Positions 21,871 through 33,862 of a DNA stretch of 64,000 bases are shown one piece after another. The DNA lies in NCBI GenBank assembly GCA_937981985.1, contig CALJNB010000005.1:248001-312000 (forward strand), given 5' to 3'. Both the position numbers and the translations under genes were made by a program. Under the pieces are notes generated by a model that worked only from the letters and a program-made list of their open reading frames with translations, was not told the DNA's origin and did no database searches. Position 1 is the first letter of the stretch. The number at the start of each line of letters is the position of its first letter. The DNA comes from an uncultured bacterium (GTDB lineage: Bacteria; Myxococcota_A; Bradymonadia; Bradymonadales; Bradymonadaceae).

Positions 21871-22433
21871 TGAACAAGAGTTTCTTTCAAATACTTTTGT
21901 TTCTCGCCGTATCTTTAACAGCGGTCCCCGCATTTGCAGCAGGCGCCGGTGGTTTCTCTTGGGCTAACTGGGGTTGGAACTTTCTCAATTTCGGTATTTT
22001 TGCAGCTATTATCTGGAAATTCGCCATTCCTGCGATGCAAGATTTCTTTGCTAAACGTCGCAGTGAGTTGATGGCCGAGATGGATGCTGCAAAAGCGTTG
22101 CGCTTAGAAGCCAAGGCTGAGTTGGAGCGTTTCCAAGCGAAGCTCAAAGATCTTGAAGGCGAGCGTCAATCAATTATGGATGAGTATCACGAACAAGGAA
22201 CGCGTGAACGAGACCGTTTGGTGGCAGATGCCAAAAAACAGGTTGAGAAAATGCGTGTTGATGCTGAAATAATCATTACGCAAGAAACACGAAAAGCAGT
22301 TGCGGCGATCGAAAAACAAGCTATCGACGAAGCAATTGGGCTCGCGATGACGAAATTAACGACAAAAATGAGTGACGATAACCAAAACGGTTTGGTCGCA
22401 GGTTTCGTCGATGAACTTAGAGTAATGGACTAA
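21870..22433 (+). CDS. atpF: F0F1 ATP synthase subunit b
   Basis: WNFLNFGIFAAIIWKFAIPAMQDFFAKRRSELMAEMDAAKALRLEAKAELERF. Confidence 0.92.
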   Translation: MNKSFFQILLFLAVSLTAVPAFAAGAGGFSWANWGWNFLNFGIFAAIIWKFAIPAMQDFFAKRRSELMAEMDAAKALRLEAKAELERFQAKLKDLEGERQSIMDEYHEQGTRERDRLVADAKKQVEKMRVDAEIIITQETRKAVAAIEKQAIDEAIGLAMTKLTTKMSDDNQNGLVAGFVDELRVMD

Positions 22434-22435
22434 AA

Positions 22436-22981
22436 ATGCGTGGATCTATAGTTGCAAAACGATATGCAAACGCACTTCTCGAAGTGGGCATTGCACATAA
22501 TAAGTTAGAGGTTATTCAAGCCCAAGTGCAGGATGTCGCTGGTGTTTACGAAGCGAGTAATGAACTCCGAAACGTGATCAATAATCCGGTCGTCCGTGTC
22601 GCTGAACGTCATGCGATCGTAAGAAGTGTTGCAGACAAAAAAGGCTGGGATGCTTTCGTAAAAAATTTCGCGTTAATCTTAGTAGACAATAATCGCTTTG
22701 CGGCGATACCTGACATCGTCGACGCGCTTAACGATCTAATCGACGCACACCGCGGCGATGTTCGTGCCTTCGTTACCACTGCGCGTCCTTTACAAGACGC
22801 ACAAGCGGCGACTGTTCAAGGCGCTTTGGCAAAAATGACTGGTAAAAATATTATTCTCGAAACCCGAATCGACGAATCGTTGATTGGTGGAATCGTAACT
22901 CGCATTGGAAATAAAGTGTATGACGGCTCGGTGAAAACCAAGCTTGCTTCATTAAAAGAATCGATCCTAAAGGACGTATAA
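22436..22981 (+). CDS. atpH: F0F1 ATP synthase subunit delta
   Basis: SIVAKRYANALLEVG...; C-terminal DESLIGGIVTRIGNKVYDGSVKTKLASLKESI. Confidence 0.95.
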   Translation: MRGSIVAKRYANALLEVGIAHNKLEVIQAQVQDVAGVYEASNELRNVINNPVVRVAERHAIVRSVADKKGWDAFVKNFALILVDNNRFAAIPDIVDALNDLIDAHRGDVRAFVTTARPLQDAQAATVQGALAKMTGKNIILETRIDESLIGGIVTRIGNKVYDGSVKTKLASLKESILKDV

Positions 22982-24549
<1,568 letters not shown>

Positions 24550-24550
<1 letters not shown>

Positions 24551-25425
24551 TGCCAAACCTTAAAGATATTCGGACGCGTATTGCATCCGTAAAAAATACT
24601 CAGAAGATTACCAGCGCCATGAAGATGGTTTCGGCTGCGAAACTTCGTAGAGCGCAAGAGGCTGCTGAGTCCGCGCGACCGTACGCCGTAAAAATGGCCC
24701 AAGTCATAGCGAGCTTATCGTCTAGAGTTGATGCGTCTAAACATCCATTGCTGCAATCCAGCGATGATGCCGGAAAAACTCTTGCCATCGTTGTTTCAAG
24801 CGATCGTGGTCTTTGTGGTGGATTTAACTCCAGCCTTTTTCGTAATTTCGAAAAACACGTTGAAGCCGATATGGGTACCCAGTACGAGGTGATAACGATC
24901 GGTCGTAAGGCATCGCTTTATTTCAAGAATAATCCTCTCGAAGTCGTTGGCGATTTTCCGGAGATTATTGGGAATGTTAGCTTCGTCCAAGCAAAAGAAA
25001 TCGCCAAACTAGCCGTAACCGAGTTTACTTCGGGTAAAGTCGATACGGTCTTCTTGGTATATAACGAATTTGTTTCTGCGATCGAATATCGTAATACTTA
25101 TCAGCAAATTTTGCCTCTATCTATGGATGAGGTAGCGCCAGAAGAGGGTGCCGACGATGTGATGGGTGACTTTATTTTCGAGCCCGACGAACAAAAATTG
25201 CTAGACATGATTCTTCCAACCAATGTTGAAACTCAGGTCTTGCGTGCGTTGCTTGAAGCAGAAGCAGCAGAACATGGTGCTCGAATGAGCGCGATGGATA
25301 ATGCGACGACGAATGCAAACGATATGATCGAAAGCTTAACGCTCCAATATAACCGAGCGCGCCAAGCATATATTACAAAAGAATTAGTTGAAATTGTTTC
25401 CGGGGCAGAAGCCCTACAAGGTTAG
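24550..25425 (+). CDS. atpG: F0F1 ATP synthase subunit gamma
   Basis: MPNLKDIRTRIASVKNTQKITSAMKMVSAAKLRRAQ; SDRGLCGGFNSSLF; MSAMDNATTNANDMIESLTLQYNRARQAYITKELVEIVSGAEAL. Confidence 0.98.
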
Positions 25426-25432
25426 TGAGTAG

Positions 25433-27033
<1,601 letters not shown>

Positions 27034-27034
<1 letters not shown>

Positions 27035-27465
27035 TGTCACAATTGCTTCAAGTCGAAATCGTAACGCCCGAGCGTGCAGTTTTTTCAGCTGAGGCGACTG
27101 AGGTACTAGTACCTGGTGTTGATGGCGAGCTTGGTATTTTGCCGGGTCACTTACCGCTTTTTACAACTATTCGAGTTGGCGCAATGACTGTGAAAACAGT
27201 TAATGACGGCGAACGCATTTTTTGTATAGAAGGTGGATTTGCGGAAATTCTTCCCCATGGTGTGACGATTCTTACCGATTCGTGCGAGGGGTCTGAGGAT
27301 TCTGACGTATCGATGGCGCAAGAAATGGTTGAAAAAGCCGAAGCTGCACTCAAAGCCCTCCAAGAAGATAAAGAGGACGTACACCACGAACTTCGTGAAG
27401 ACTATTATGACGCTCTGGATCGTGCGCGTCGACGCCTCGCTTTCTCCGAAGAACATAAGAAGTAG
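27034..27465 (+). CDS. atpC: F0F1 ATP synthase subunit epsilon
   Basis: LLQVEIVTPERAVFSAEATEVLVPGVDGELGILPGHLPLFTTIRVG. Confidence 0.96.
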
Positions 27466-27487
27466 TAAATTATTTCTTAAGCGACTA

Positions 27488-27514
27488 AGCGATACATTTG
27501 TATCGCTTTTTTTT
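27488..27514 (+). terminator. Rho-independent terminator of the atp operon
   Basis: AGCGATAC-ATTT-GTATCGCT perfect stem followed by T tract. Confidence 0.9.
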
Positions 27515-27603
27515 GGTTTAATCTGTAGGTCCTATTGCTTGCCCATCGTTACCGCAAAATGTTAATTTGTACCTTATTCGCAATTCAAAATTAGGGATCA
27601 GCA

Positions 27604-28335
27604 ATGAAAAATCTAGTGCATTTGCTAGGTATTTTTTTTGATGATGGGTTGCGCGAAAAAAAAATAAGAGATGGAAGAATTAGTTCTAGAGGGTACGGGA
27701 CAGCACTCCTCTACAGGGGATCTCCAGCCGTCCAAAGAACCCTGTTCGCTGGATGGCGTTGTGGTCCCGGGTTTGTTCCCGAGGATTAAGTATTGTATTT
27801 ACGACGATCTTTTCGTGAGTAAAGATCTCAAACTCACTGCAGTATCGAGGTACATCGGAAAATTGGTGTGGCTGAATTTGAACCCAAAATCCAGTGGGAT
27901 CTCGAAGAAATGAGTGAAAAAATTGGGGCTAAAAAATCCAATTTTGCTTGAAAGAGAAAGGCATGGTGGTAAGCAGCCTTTGGGTATTGCGTTCTTTAAA
28001 AATCCGTCACAGCTTATTTCCGAGCCTCATGCGATAAAAATGCAGGTTGATGAGGTAATCAAGTTAGAAATGTTCACGTCTATGTTGGTATGGGCCTGAC
28101 TCTAATTTCCCTAATCGATAACGTCGAGGAGGAGATGCCCTTGGTTGGTGATATGAACCGACTACGTTTTCTTCCAGTGGTACCGCTTCTTATGTCTGAA
28201 TCGGACGGGGCCCTTTGTTTCCGAATTGCAGAAAATGAAAACGAGCTATTTGAAGTGGTTAGTGACGGGCCGATAGATCGCTTTCAACCCGTTTTAGGTG
28301 AGGGTACTTGCGTTGTACGCGTCCGTTTGGACTAG
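27604..28335 (+). pseudogene. Degraded lipoprotein, paralog of the gene at 28562-29934
   Basis: Fragments in several frames (MKNLVHLLGI / FLMMGCAKKK*EMEELVLEG..KEPCSLDG / KYCIYDDLFVSKDLKLTAVSRYIGKLVWLNL / GIAFFKNPSQLISEPHAIKMQVDEVIKLEMF / LRFLPVVPLL) align in order with the downstream copy. Confidence 0.65.
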
Positions 28336-28369
28336 TTTGTGAACCAGTTCTGTTTAAAGTTTTGAAGAG

Positions 28370-28395
28370 CGATACGTTTTTGTATCGTTTTTTTT
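28370..28395 (+). terminator. Putative terminator after the degraded paralog
   Basis: CGATAC-GTTTTT-GTATCG followed by T8. Confidence 0.65.
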
Positions 28396-28561
28396 CTTGT
28401 CTCTGATTTATTTATCCATAACGGTTTCACTACATGTCTCCTGAGATTGATTTTTTCTAACGATATTTTCTCTTTTATCTAATTTTTAGGATGTTCACGT
28501 TGTTCTAGATTTATCATTAGTTGAGAGTGTTTCTCTTTTGTGACTTAATTAAGAGGTAAGT

Positions 28562-29934
28562 ATGCGTGTTTCGTTTTTTGTGTTGTTCTTGAGTTGGCTT
28601 ATGACGTTCGGTTGTTCTTCAAATAAAACTTGGGACGTTCTCATTCAAGATGAAGACGGTCCGCATTTCGCTAACGGTCATCTTCTTGCGTCCACACAAA
28701 AATGTTCAAAAGATGCTACCTCGGAAATTGGCCAGAAAATAGACAGAGGTTACTTCGATATGCCGATTCTTGTTTCTACGATTATCGCCTGGTCAATGAG
28801 AACTTAAAACTGGAAAGAATCGTTTGGGCTAAAGGAAAAATCGCGATGATTGACTTTACGTTCAATGAAAAATTGTCGCTAGAAAAAGCGATGGCAAAAC
28901 TGCGTTTAACAGAACCAAGTCTTTTCTATTTGAGCTATTATGAAGGTGGTTATTACAAAGTCGCGTATTTCAAGAACCCGTCGCTACTTTTGGAAGGTCA
29001 TCAAGCGCATTTACGGATTGGTGAAGATAACAAGGTAACGCGTTTTTCTGTATTTCTTGGGAAGGGCACAGGTCCAACGCGAGGTCATCTTTTCAAAGAG
29101 TTAGACCAGATCTCGAATTTAGTCGGAAAGTTACCGCTTCTTCCTTTTCCAAGCCGACACACCGACGCGATGGGCGAGCAACTCCCTTGGGTTCGGATAG
29201 ACGAAAAGGCAACTCAGGTTTTTGGGACCATATATGAACCATGGGGAACGTGGCGCTTTAAAGATCCCTGGAATCAGGGGCTTGATTCTTTCATTAAATC
29301 TGAAAACGAGATCTTAGAAAACAAAGGCCTCGAACCGATGTCGTTGATGGTATTTTTGTTCGGTGCTTTTACAGAGGTCAGTATCATTAATACCCAAATG
29401 GGTCTTGCGCTTGAGCAAGGGATTTCGGAAATCAAAATTGTGGGTCAACAAGAAACGCCGCCGAAATTTTTTCGCCAGCTTGAGTCGTTTTCTATTCAGC
29501 CTGTCCGTAGGGCCGACGTTAACCGTAAATTAATCGAGGATAATGGTGTGGTGATTATCCGTATTACTGAAGCGGGGATCCATTTCAGCGGTTATGATAA
29601 TTTATGTGATGGAAAGAATCATATTTGTTTCAAGAACAATCTGTCGTTATCGGGAATGTCGTCTATGACGATGTCGTCCAGCGCCTCTATAAAATCTACG
29701 ATGGATGGTTATCCAATCAAGGAGTTTCTAGATTTCATGGCGAAGTTTGAGATATACAAAAACCATCATAAATTCATCTGGGATTTCAGCGATACCTTGC
29801 CAGCCTTTTTGTATCCCATTTCTTGCTACATTCTAGACTCTATGGTTCCGAAAAATTCGGTGGATTCCGAAAGTTTAACTGGCTTATCGATTAATACGAA
29901 TCTTCGAACTAAAACGAAATTTTCTCGTAACTAA
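28562..29934 (+). pseudogene. Hypothetical lipoprotein interrupted by a frameshift near 28760-28790
   Basis: ORF 28562-28807 (MRVSFFVLFLSWLMTFGCSSNKTWDV.. lipobox) and ORF 28702-29934; continuity across frames (..DRGYFDM / ADSCFYDYRLVNENLKL) supported by the upstream paralog. Confidence 0.6.
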
Positions 29935-30118
29935 GTTTATCATCCGCGTCGACATTCAAAGTAGTAAGTTCACGATCGTCTAAAGAGACGTTGTCCGTAC
30001 GTTGGGGGGATGGCAAGCTCTAGTCTCCTAATGTTTCGTTTCCCCTGCTAATCGTGTTTCCCGCGAAAAACATTTTCCCTAAGCAATTCAACAAGTATGC
30101 AATTCTTGGAATAAAAAA
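29909..30118 (-). pseudogene. C-terminal remnant of a calcineurin-like phosphoesterase
   Basis: Minus-strand frame reads PRIAYLLNCLGKMFFAGNTISRGNETLGD*SLPSPQRTDNVSLDDRELTTLNVDADDKLSYEKISF*, matching HAILNRYNVNMLFAGNSSEGRQEKLGD...RNIVILDADQEGNLSYERVSF* of the intact gene at 32581. Confidence 0.65.
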
Positions 30119-30162
30119 GAAGACGGAAACGTGATTTGGGTATTCAGTGAAAGATTGATGGG

Positions 30163-30770
30163 TTGAACGTGACTCGCCACTCGGCGAGTTTTCTTCGAAT
30201 CGAAACCGAATGTAATTTTGAAGATTGCTCGCGGGTGTTTTTTGCGACTAAAGCCACACTTATCGTGAGCGATCTTGATATAGAAACGGGCGCGATTTCT
30301 GCGACTATAATGAATTTGGAAGCCGAAGAGATCGTCGTCGTGGGTAACGGTGAGGATCCGTTGACCACAACCCGAGTTGTTGACGGTCATAGCTTTTGCG
30401 TGTCCGAGATTGAATTTACCCCGGAGTGTAAAAAGAGCGTAGATTGTACCGATGTATCAAAATCGATCTGTGAGAGAGGTACTTGTGTTGAATGTCTAGA
30501 TTTCAACTGTTTCTAAAGTCCGCGCCACGGTGGCATGGGATGAGGCGGACGCAACGAACCCTGTTCGTGATCTCGACGTTTACATCTATGATGAAAGATT
30601 GAAGTAAGTCCCAATACAAGATTTGGGAACAGGACAAAGTGGTGACGTTCCTAGGATCTTTGAGCTTAAGTCACTTCCCATCGGAGTATACTACGTCGCT
30701 ATTGTCCAAAACATGTCAATGATGAAGGAAGTGGCCGAAGAGTATAGGCTCCTCATGGAGCGGTTCTAAG
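30163..30770 (+). pseudogene. Broken secreted protein remnant
   Basis: ORF 30163-30516 (..CKKSVDCTDVSKSICERGTCVECLDFNCF*) followed in another frame by KVRATVAWDEADATNPVRDLDVYIYDERLK*VPIQDLGTGQSGDVPRIFELKSLPIGVYYVAIVQN. Confidence 0.5.
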
Positions 30771-31204
30771 ATCGATCGTCCCACCCCTCTTTGATCCTGT
30801 GAGAAAGCGTTAGGTTTGGTATCTTTTTTGGTAGTTGATTTCGACCAACTTCCGCTGGTTCTCCCAGAAAAGAAACCTATTCCGTGAATATAGCAGCGTG
30901 GCGCTTGCCAAATTTTCGAGTCTTTTTTCGACATTCCAATTCCATTTTGATGCTTTAATAACCGATCAGATAGCATCTGAGCTGGACTCCAAAACACCGC
31001 CTATTGATTTTTCTATCGAATTTATAGCTCCTCTGCGAAGTCAAGTTTCATCGTTTTAGGCATATCCTACAAGGACTTCGTGAACTTTGTGCTATTTATT
31101 TGCACGATTGTGGCTATTTATTGCTCTTTTGTTGTCAATCTTAGGTGGTAGAACCCTTTCTGAACGAAATGGTTTGTTCGCAAATGACTTAATGGAGCTT
31201 CAAA

Positions 31205-32578
31205 ATGAAAAATTTACTTCTACTTATGACCTTACTCGCTTTTGCTGGATGTTCAGATGCAACTGATGATAGCGATCCGATTGCACCCACCAAAATCCAG
31301 GACTCTTCTTCGCTCAAGAGCGCTGAACGTGCTCTTTCTTCTTCTGCGAAGGCGGATGGGCCGGACATCCGAATTCAAGGTGATCGTGTTTTTATCTACG
31401 GTGAGGTTGCTCAAGAGTTGCGTTCGTATTCTGAACGCTACTTTCAAAACACAGTCACTGAAAGTGGCGGTGCAACTTACGTTCGAAGTGCGTTGGGATT
31501 GTGCGCATTCAACGCAACAACCGACGTCTGTGTTCTCGGACTTGATGCCCGAAACCAACAAGACGGATATAAATTAACCTTTGGTGGTTCTCTACTAAAT
31601 CCTGGAACAGCAGCAACCAAAGCGTATTACATCACGCAAGCACTTCTTTTGAGTCAAGGTTCAAGTAGCGTTTTAGCTTCGGGACGAAATTTCGTTTCAT
31701 CAGCGACGATCGATTGCGCCGTTAACTTGTCAGGACGCGCTTCAACCGCGTTCTGTGGTTTTAAAAATGATTCGGCAGTTGTCGTAACGCCACCTCCCGC
31801 TGAGAAGAGAACGATCGTTTCCCTTCGAGCTGAGAATTTAGAAAGCCTCGGTGAGGACTTCGTTTATGAAGGTTGGTTGATCGTTAATGGGCAGCCGCTT
31901 ACAGCAGGTCGTTTTGACGGTAGTGGAGATACTACTTTTGATTTCGAGATCGAAGGAGATCTTACCGCATCAACACTCTATATCCTTACGATCGAACCAA
32001 AATTCAACGACGACCCAGCACCGTCGAGTACACATATTATCGGCGGCGCGCTGCGCAACAATCGCGGAGTGCTTAGCGTAGATCACCGGACCGCACTTGG
32101 TAACTCATTCGCGAACGCATCTGGGCGTTTTATTTTAGAAACACCTTCGTCAGCTGATACGCGCGATTATGATCAAGGTATCTGGTTTGTGAATCCTTCT
32201 GCTGGCGTCGCCAGTCTCGATCTTCCTACACTTCCCGCCGGTTGGGTTTATGAGGGTTGGGTTGCCGGTCCAGAGGGCCCGATATCCACTGGGACCTTCT
32301 TGAGCGCGTCAGGACAAGATTCGGACGGCGCAGGCCCGACTGCCGGGCCAATGGGTACTCCTCCTTTTCCCGGACAAGATTTCATAAATCCAGCTAAGGT
32401 ATTGATCGGTCAGATGGCTGTTATTTCAATCGAACCTAGCCCTGATAATTCACCAGCACCTTTTCAGTTGAAGCCCTTAGTTGGGAACATTGTCGATGCC
32501 GGTGCCGGACAACTTCAGAACATGAACACTGATATTTCAGAGTTCCCTACAGGCGTGGTGAGCGTGAGCTACGAGTAG
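31205..32578 (+). CDS. Lipoprotein with two anti-sigma-factor-like 'YEGWxxxxGxPxxxGxF' domains
   Basis: MKNLLLLMTLLAFAGCSDA lipobox; FVYEGWLIVNGQPLTAGRF and WVYEGWVAGPEGPISTGTF, each followed by a YILTIEP/AVISIEPSPDN element. Confidence 0.7.
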   Translation: MKNLLLLMTLLAFAGCSDATDDSDPIAPTKIQDSSSLKSAERALSSSAKADGPDIRIQGDRVFIYGEVAQELRSYSERYFQNTVTESGGATYVRSALGLCAFNATTDVCVLGLDARNQQDGYKLTFGGSLLNPGTAATKAYYITQALLLSQGSSSVLASGRNFVSSATIDCAVNLSGRASTAFCGFKNDSAVVVTPPPAEKRTIVSLRAENLESLGEDFVYEGWLIVNGQPLTAGRFDGSGDTTFDFEIEGDLTASTLYILTIEPKFNDDPAPSSTHIIGGALRNNRGVLSVDHRTALGNSFANASGRFILETPSSADTRDYDQGIWFVNPSAGVASLDLPTLPAGWVYEGWVAGPEGPISTGTFLSASGQDSDGAGPTAGPMGTPPFPGQDFINPAKVLIGQMAVISIEPSPDNSPAPFQLKPLVGNIVDAGAGQLQNMNTDISEFPTGVVSVSYE

Positions 32579-32580
32579 GT

Positions 32581-33849
32581 TTAAAAAGATACTCGCTCGT
32601 AACTGAGGTTACCTTCCTGGTCGGCGTCCAAAATAACGATGTTTCGTGTGCTCGACGAATTTCTTTCGGCGGTTCCAGTAAGGACTACTTCGAGGTCCCC
32701 TAATTTTTCTTGTCTACCTTCTGAACTATTGCCCGCGAACAGCATGTTTACGTTATACCTATTTAAAATTGCATGCACTCGGGCACCTTCGATCGGATTT
32801 CGGAATCCAGCATCACGGGTTGGATCGATATCCAGAGGAGGGGTGTGGGTGAAGACAATAAAAGGGACATCGTCAGCGCCCCGTCGCGCCTGGGCGAATA
32901 AATTATCGATGCGTTGAATTCCAACTTCGCCAAGCGATCCGGTCGCTGAGTAGAAAGTGAAAAACTTTACCTTTTTATGCGCAAAAACATGTTCATGAGG
33001 TCCGAAGCGTCTTAAAAATGGGGATCCACTATCGATAACGGCTTCGTTGTCTCCAGCGACGACGACTGCAGGTATCGGGAGCGCATTTAGTATTTTTGAT
33101 AGCTCATCGAGTCCTTCAGGCGAGAAGTCGGACGTCATATTGCCGAGAAAAACAAAGAAGTCCAAATTCTGTTGTGAAACGAGATCGCTGAGGGCTGAAA
33201 AGGTCTCTTTGTTCTCAATGGATCCGACTATGGCGACACGTACGGTGTCATTTTTAATATTTTCTTCGATCGTGAATCGAAGACTCCGGCACGGAAGTAC
33301 ATCGTAGGTGAACAGTAGCGTGGTTGGATTATTGCGATCGTGGGAGAACGCTGGAAGAGTGCAATCGACAAACGCCTCGGTCGCCTCACATATTCCAAGC
33401 TTACATTGTGTTCCATCGGGGCATTCCGAGATTTCGTCACATGTCTGCCCAATTGCGGCTCGTGCGGGCTCACACGATAAAAGAGTGGATTTTCCGAAGG
33501 GGCATCCATCTTCGTTTTCAGAGTTCAACGTGATGACATCGCTAATTTTCAAGACGGCTTGTGGAGAGATATTCTCAACGGCAAACGCGCGTTCGCGTTC
33601 CGGCAAAGGCCCGCTGCGGACTGTGAGAGAGATTTCCGGATTTGCGGCCCTGGCGACAATAGGTTCAGAGGTAACATTTCTGAACGCACCGTAGACCAGT
33701 GATGCCTCAACGCCGTCTGTGAAGTTCGCTAAGCCTATCGATCGTTGAGTTGCGCTACTTTGAGAGGTATTGGAACTGCAATTAGTACCGAAAATGACGC
33801 AAAACAAGGCCATGCGCAGGCCAACGCGATATGTTATAGACTGAGGCAT
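32581..33849 (-). CDS. Calcineurin-like metallophosphoesterase lipoprotein
   Basis: MPQSITYRVGLRMALFCVIFGTNCSSN; FFVFLGNMTSDF, VVVAGDNEAV, VFTHTPPLD, MLFAGNSSEG motifs. Confidence 0.75.
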   Translation of the reverse strand: MPQSITYRVGLRMALFCVIFGTNCSSNTSQSSATQRSIGLANFTDGVEASLVYGAFRNVTSEPIVARAANPEISLTVRSGPLPERERAFAVENISPQAVLKISDVITLNSENEDGCPFGKSTLLSCEPARAAIGQTCDEISECPDGTQCKLGICEATEAFVDCTLPAFSHDRNNPTTLLFTYDVLPCRSLRFTIEENIKNDTVRVAIVGSIENKETFSALSDLVSQQNLDFFVFLGNMTSDFSPEGLDELSKILNALPIPAVVVAGDNEAVIDSGSPFLRRFGPHEHVFAHKKVKFFTFYSATGSLGEVGIQRIDNLFAQARRGADDVPFIVFTHTPPLDIDPTRDAGFRNPIEGARVHAILNRYNVNMLFAGNSSEGRQEKLGDLEVVLTGTAERNSSSTRNIVILDADQEGNLSYERVSF

Positions 33850-33862
33850 AGGAGCAAACCTG

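Noticed and set aside
30716-31059. Short ORFs on both strands in the degraded region
   Set aside because: No signal, start context or similarity I can recognise; region looks like decaying or noncoding DNA.
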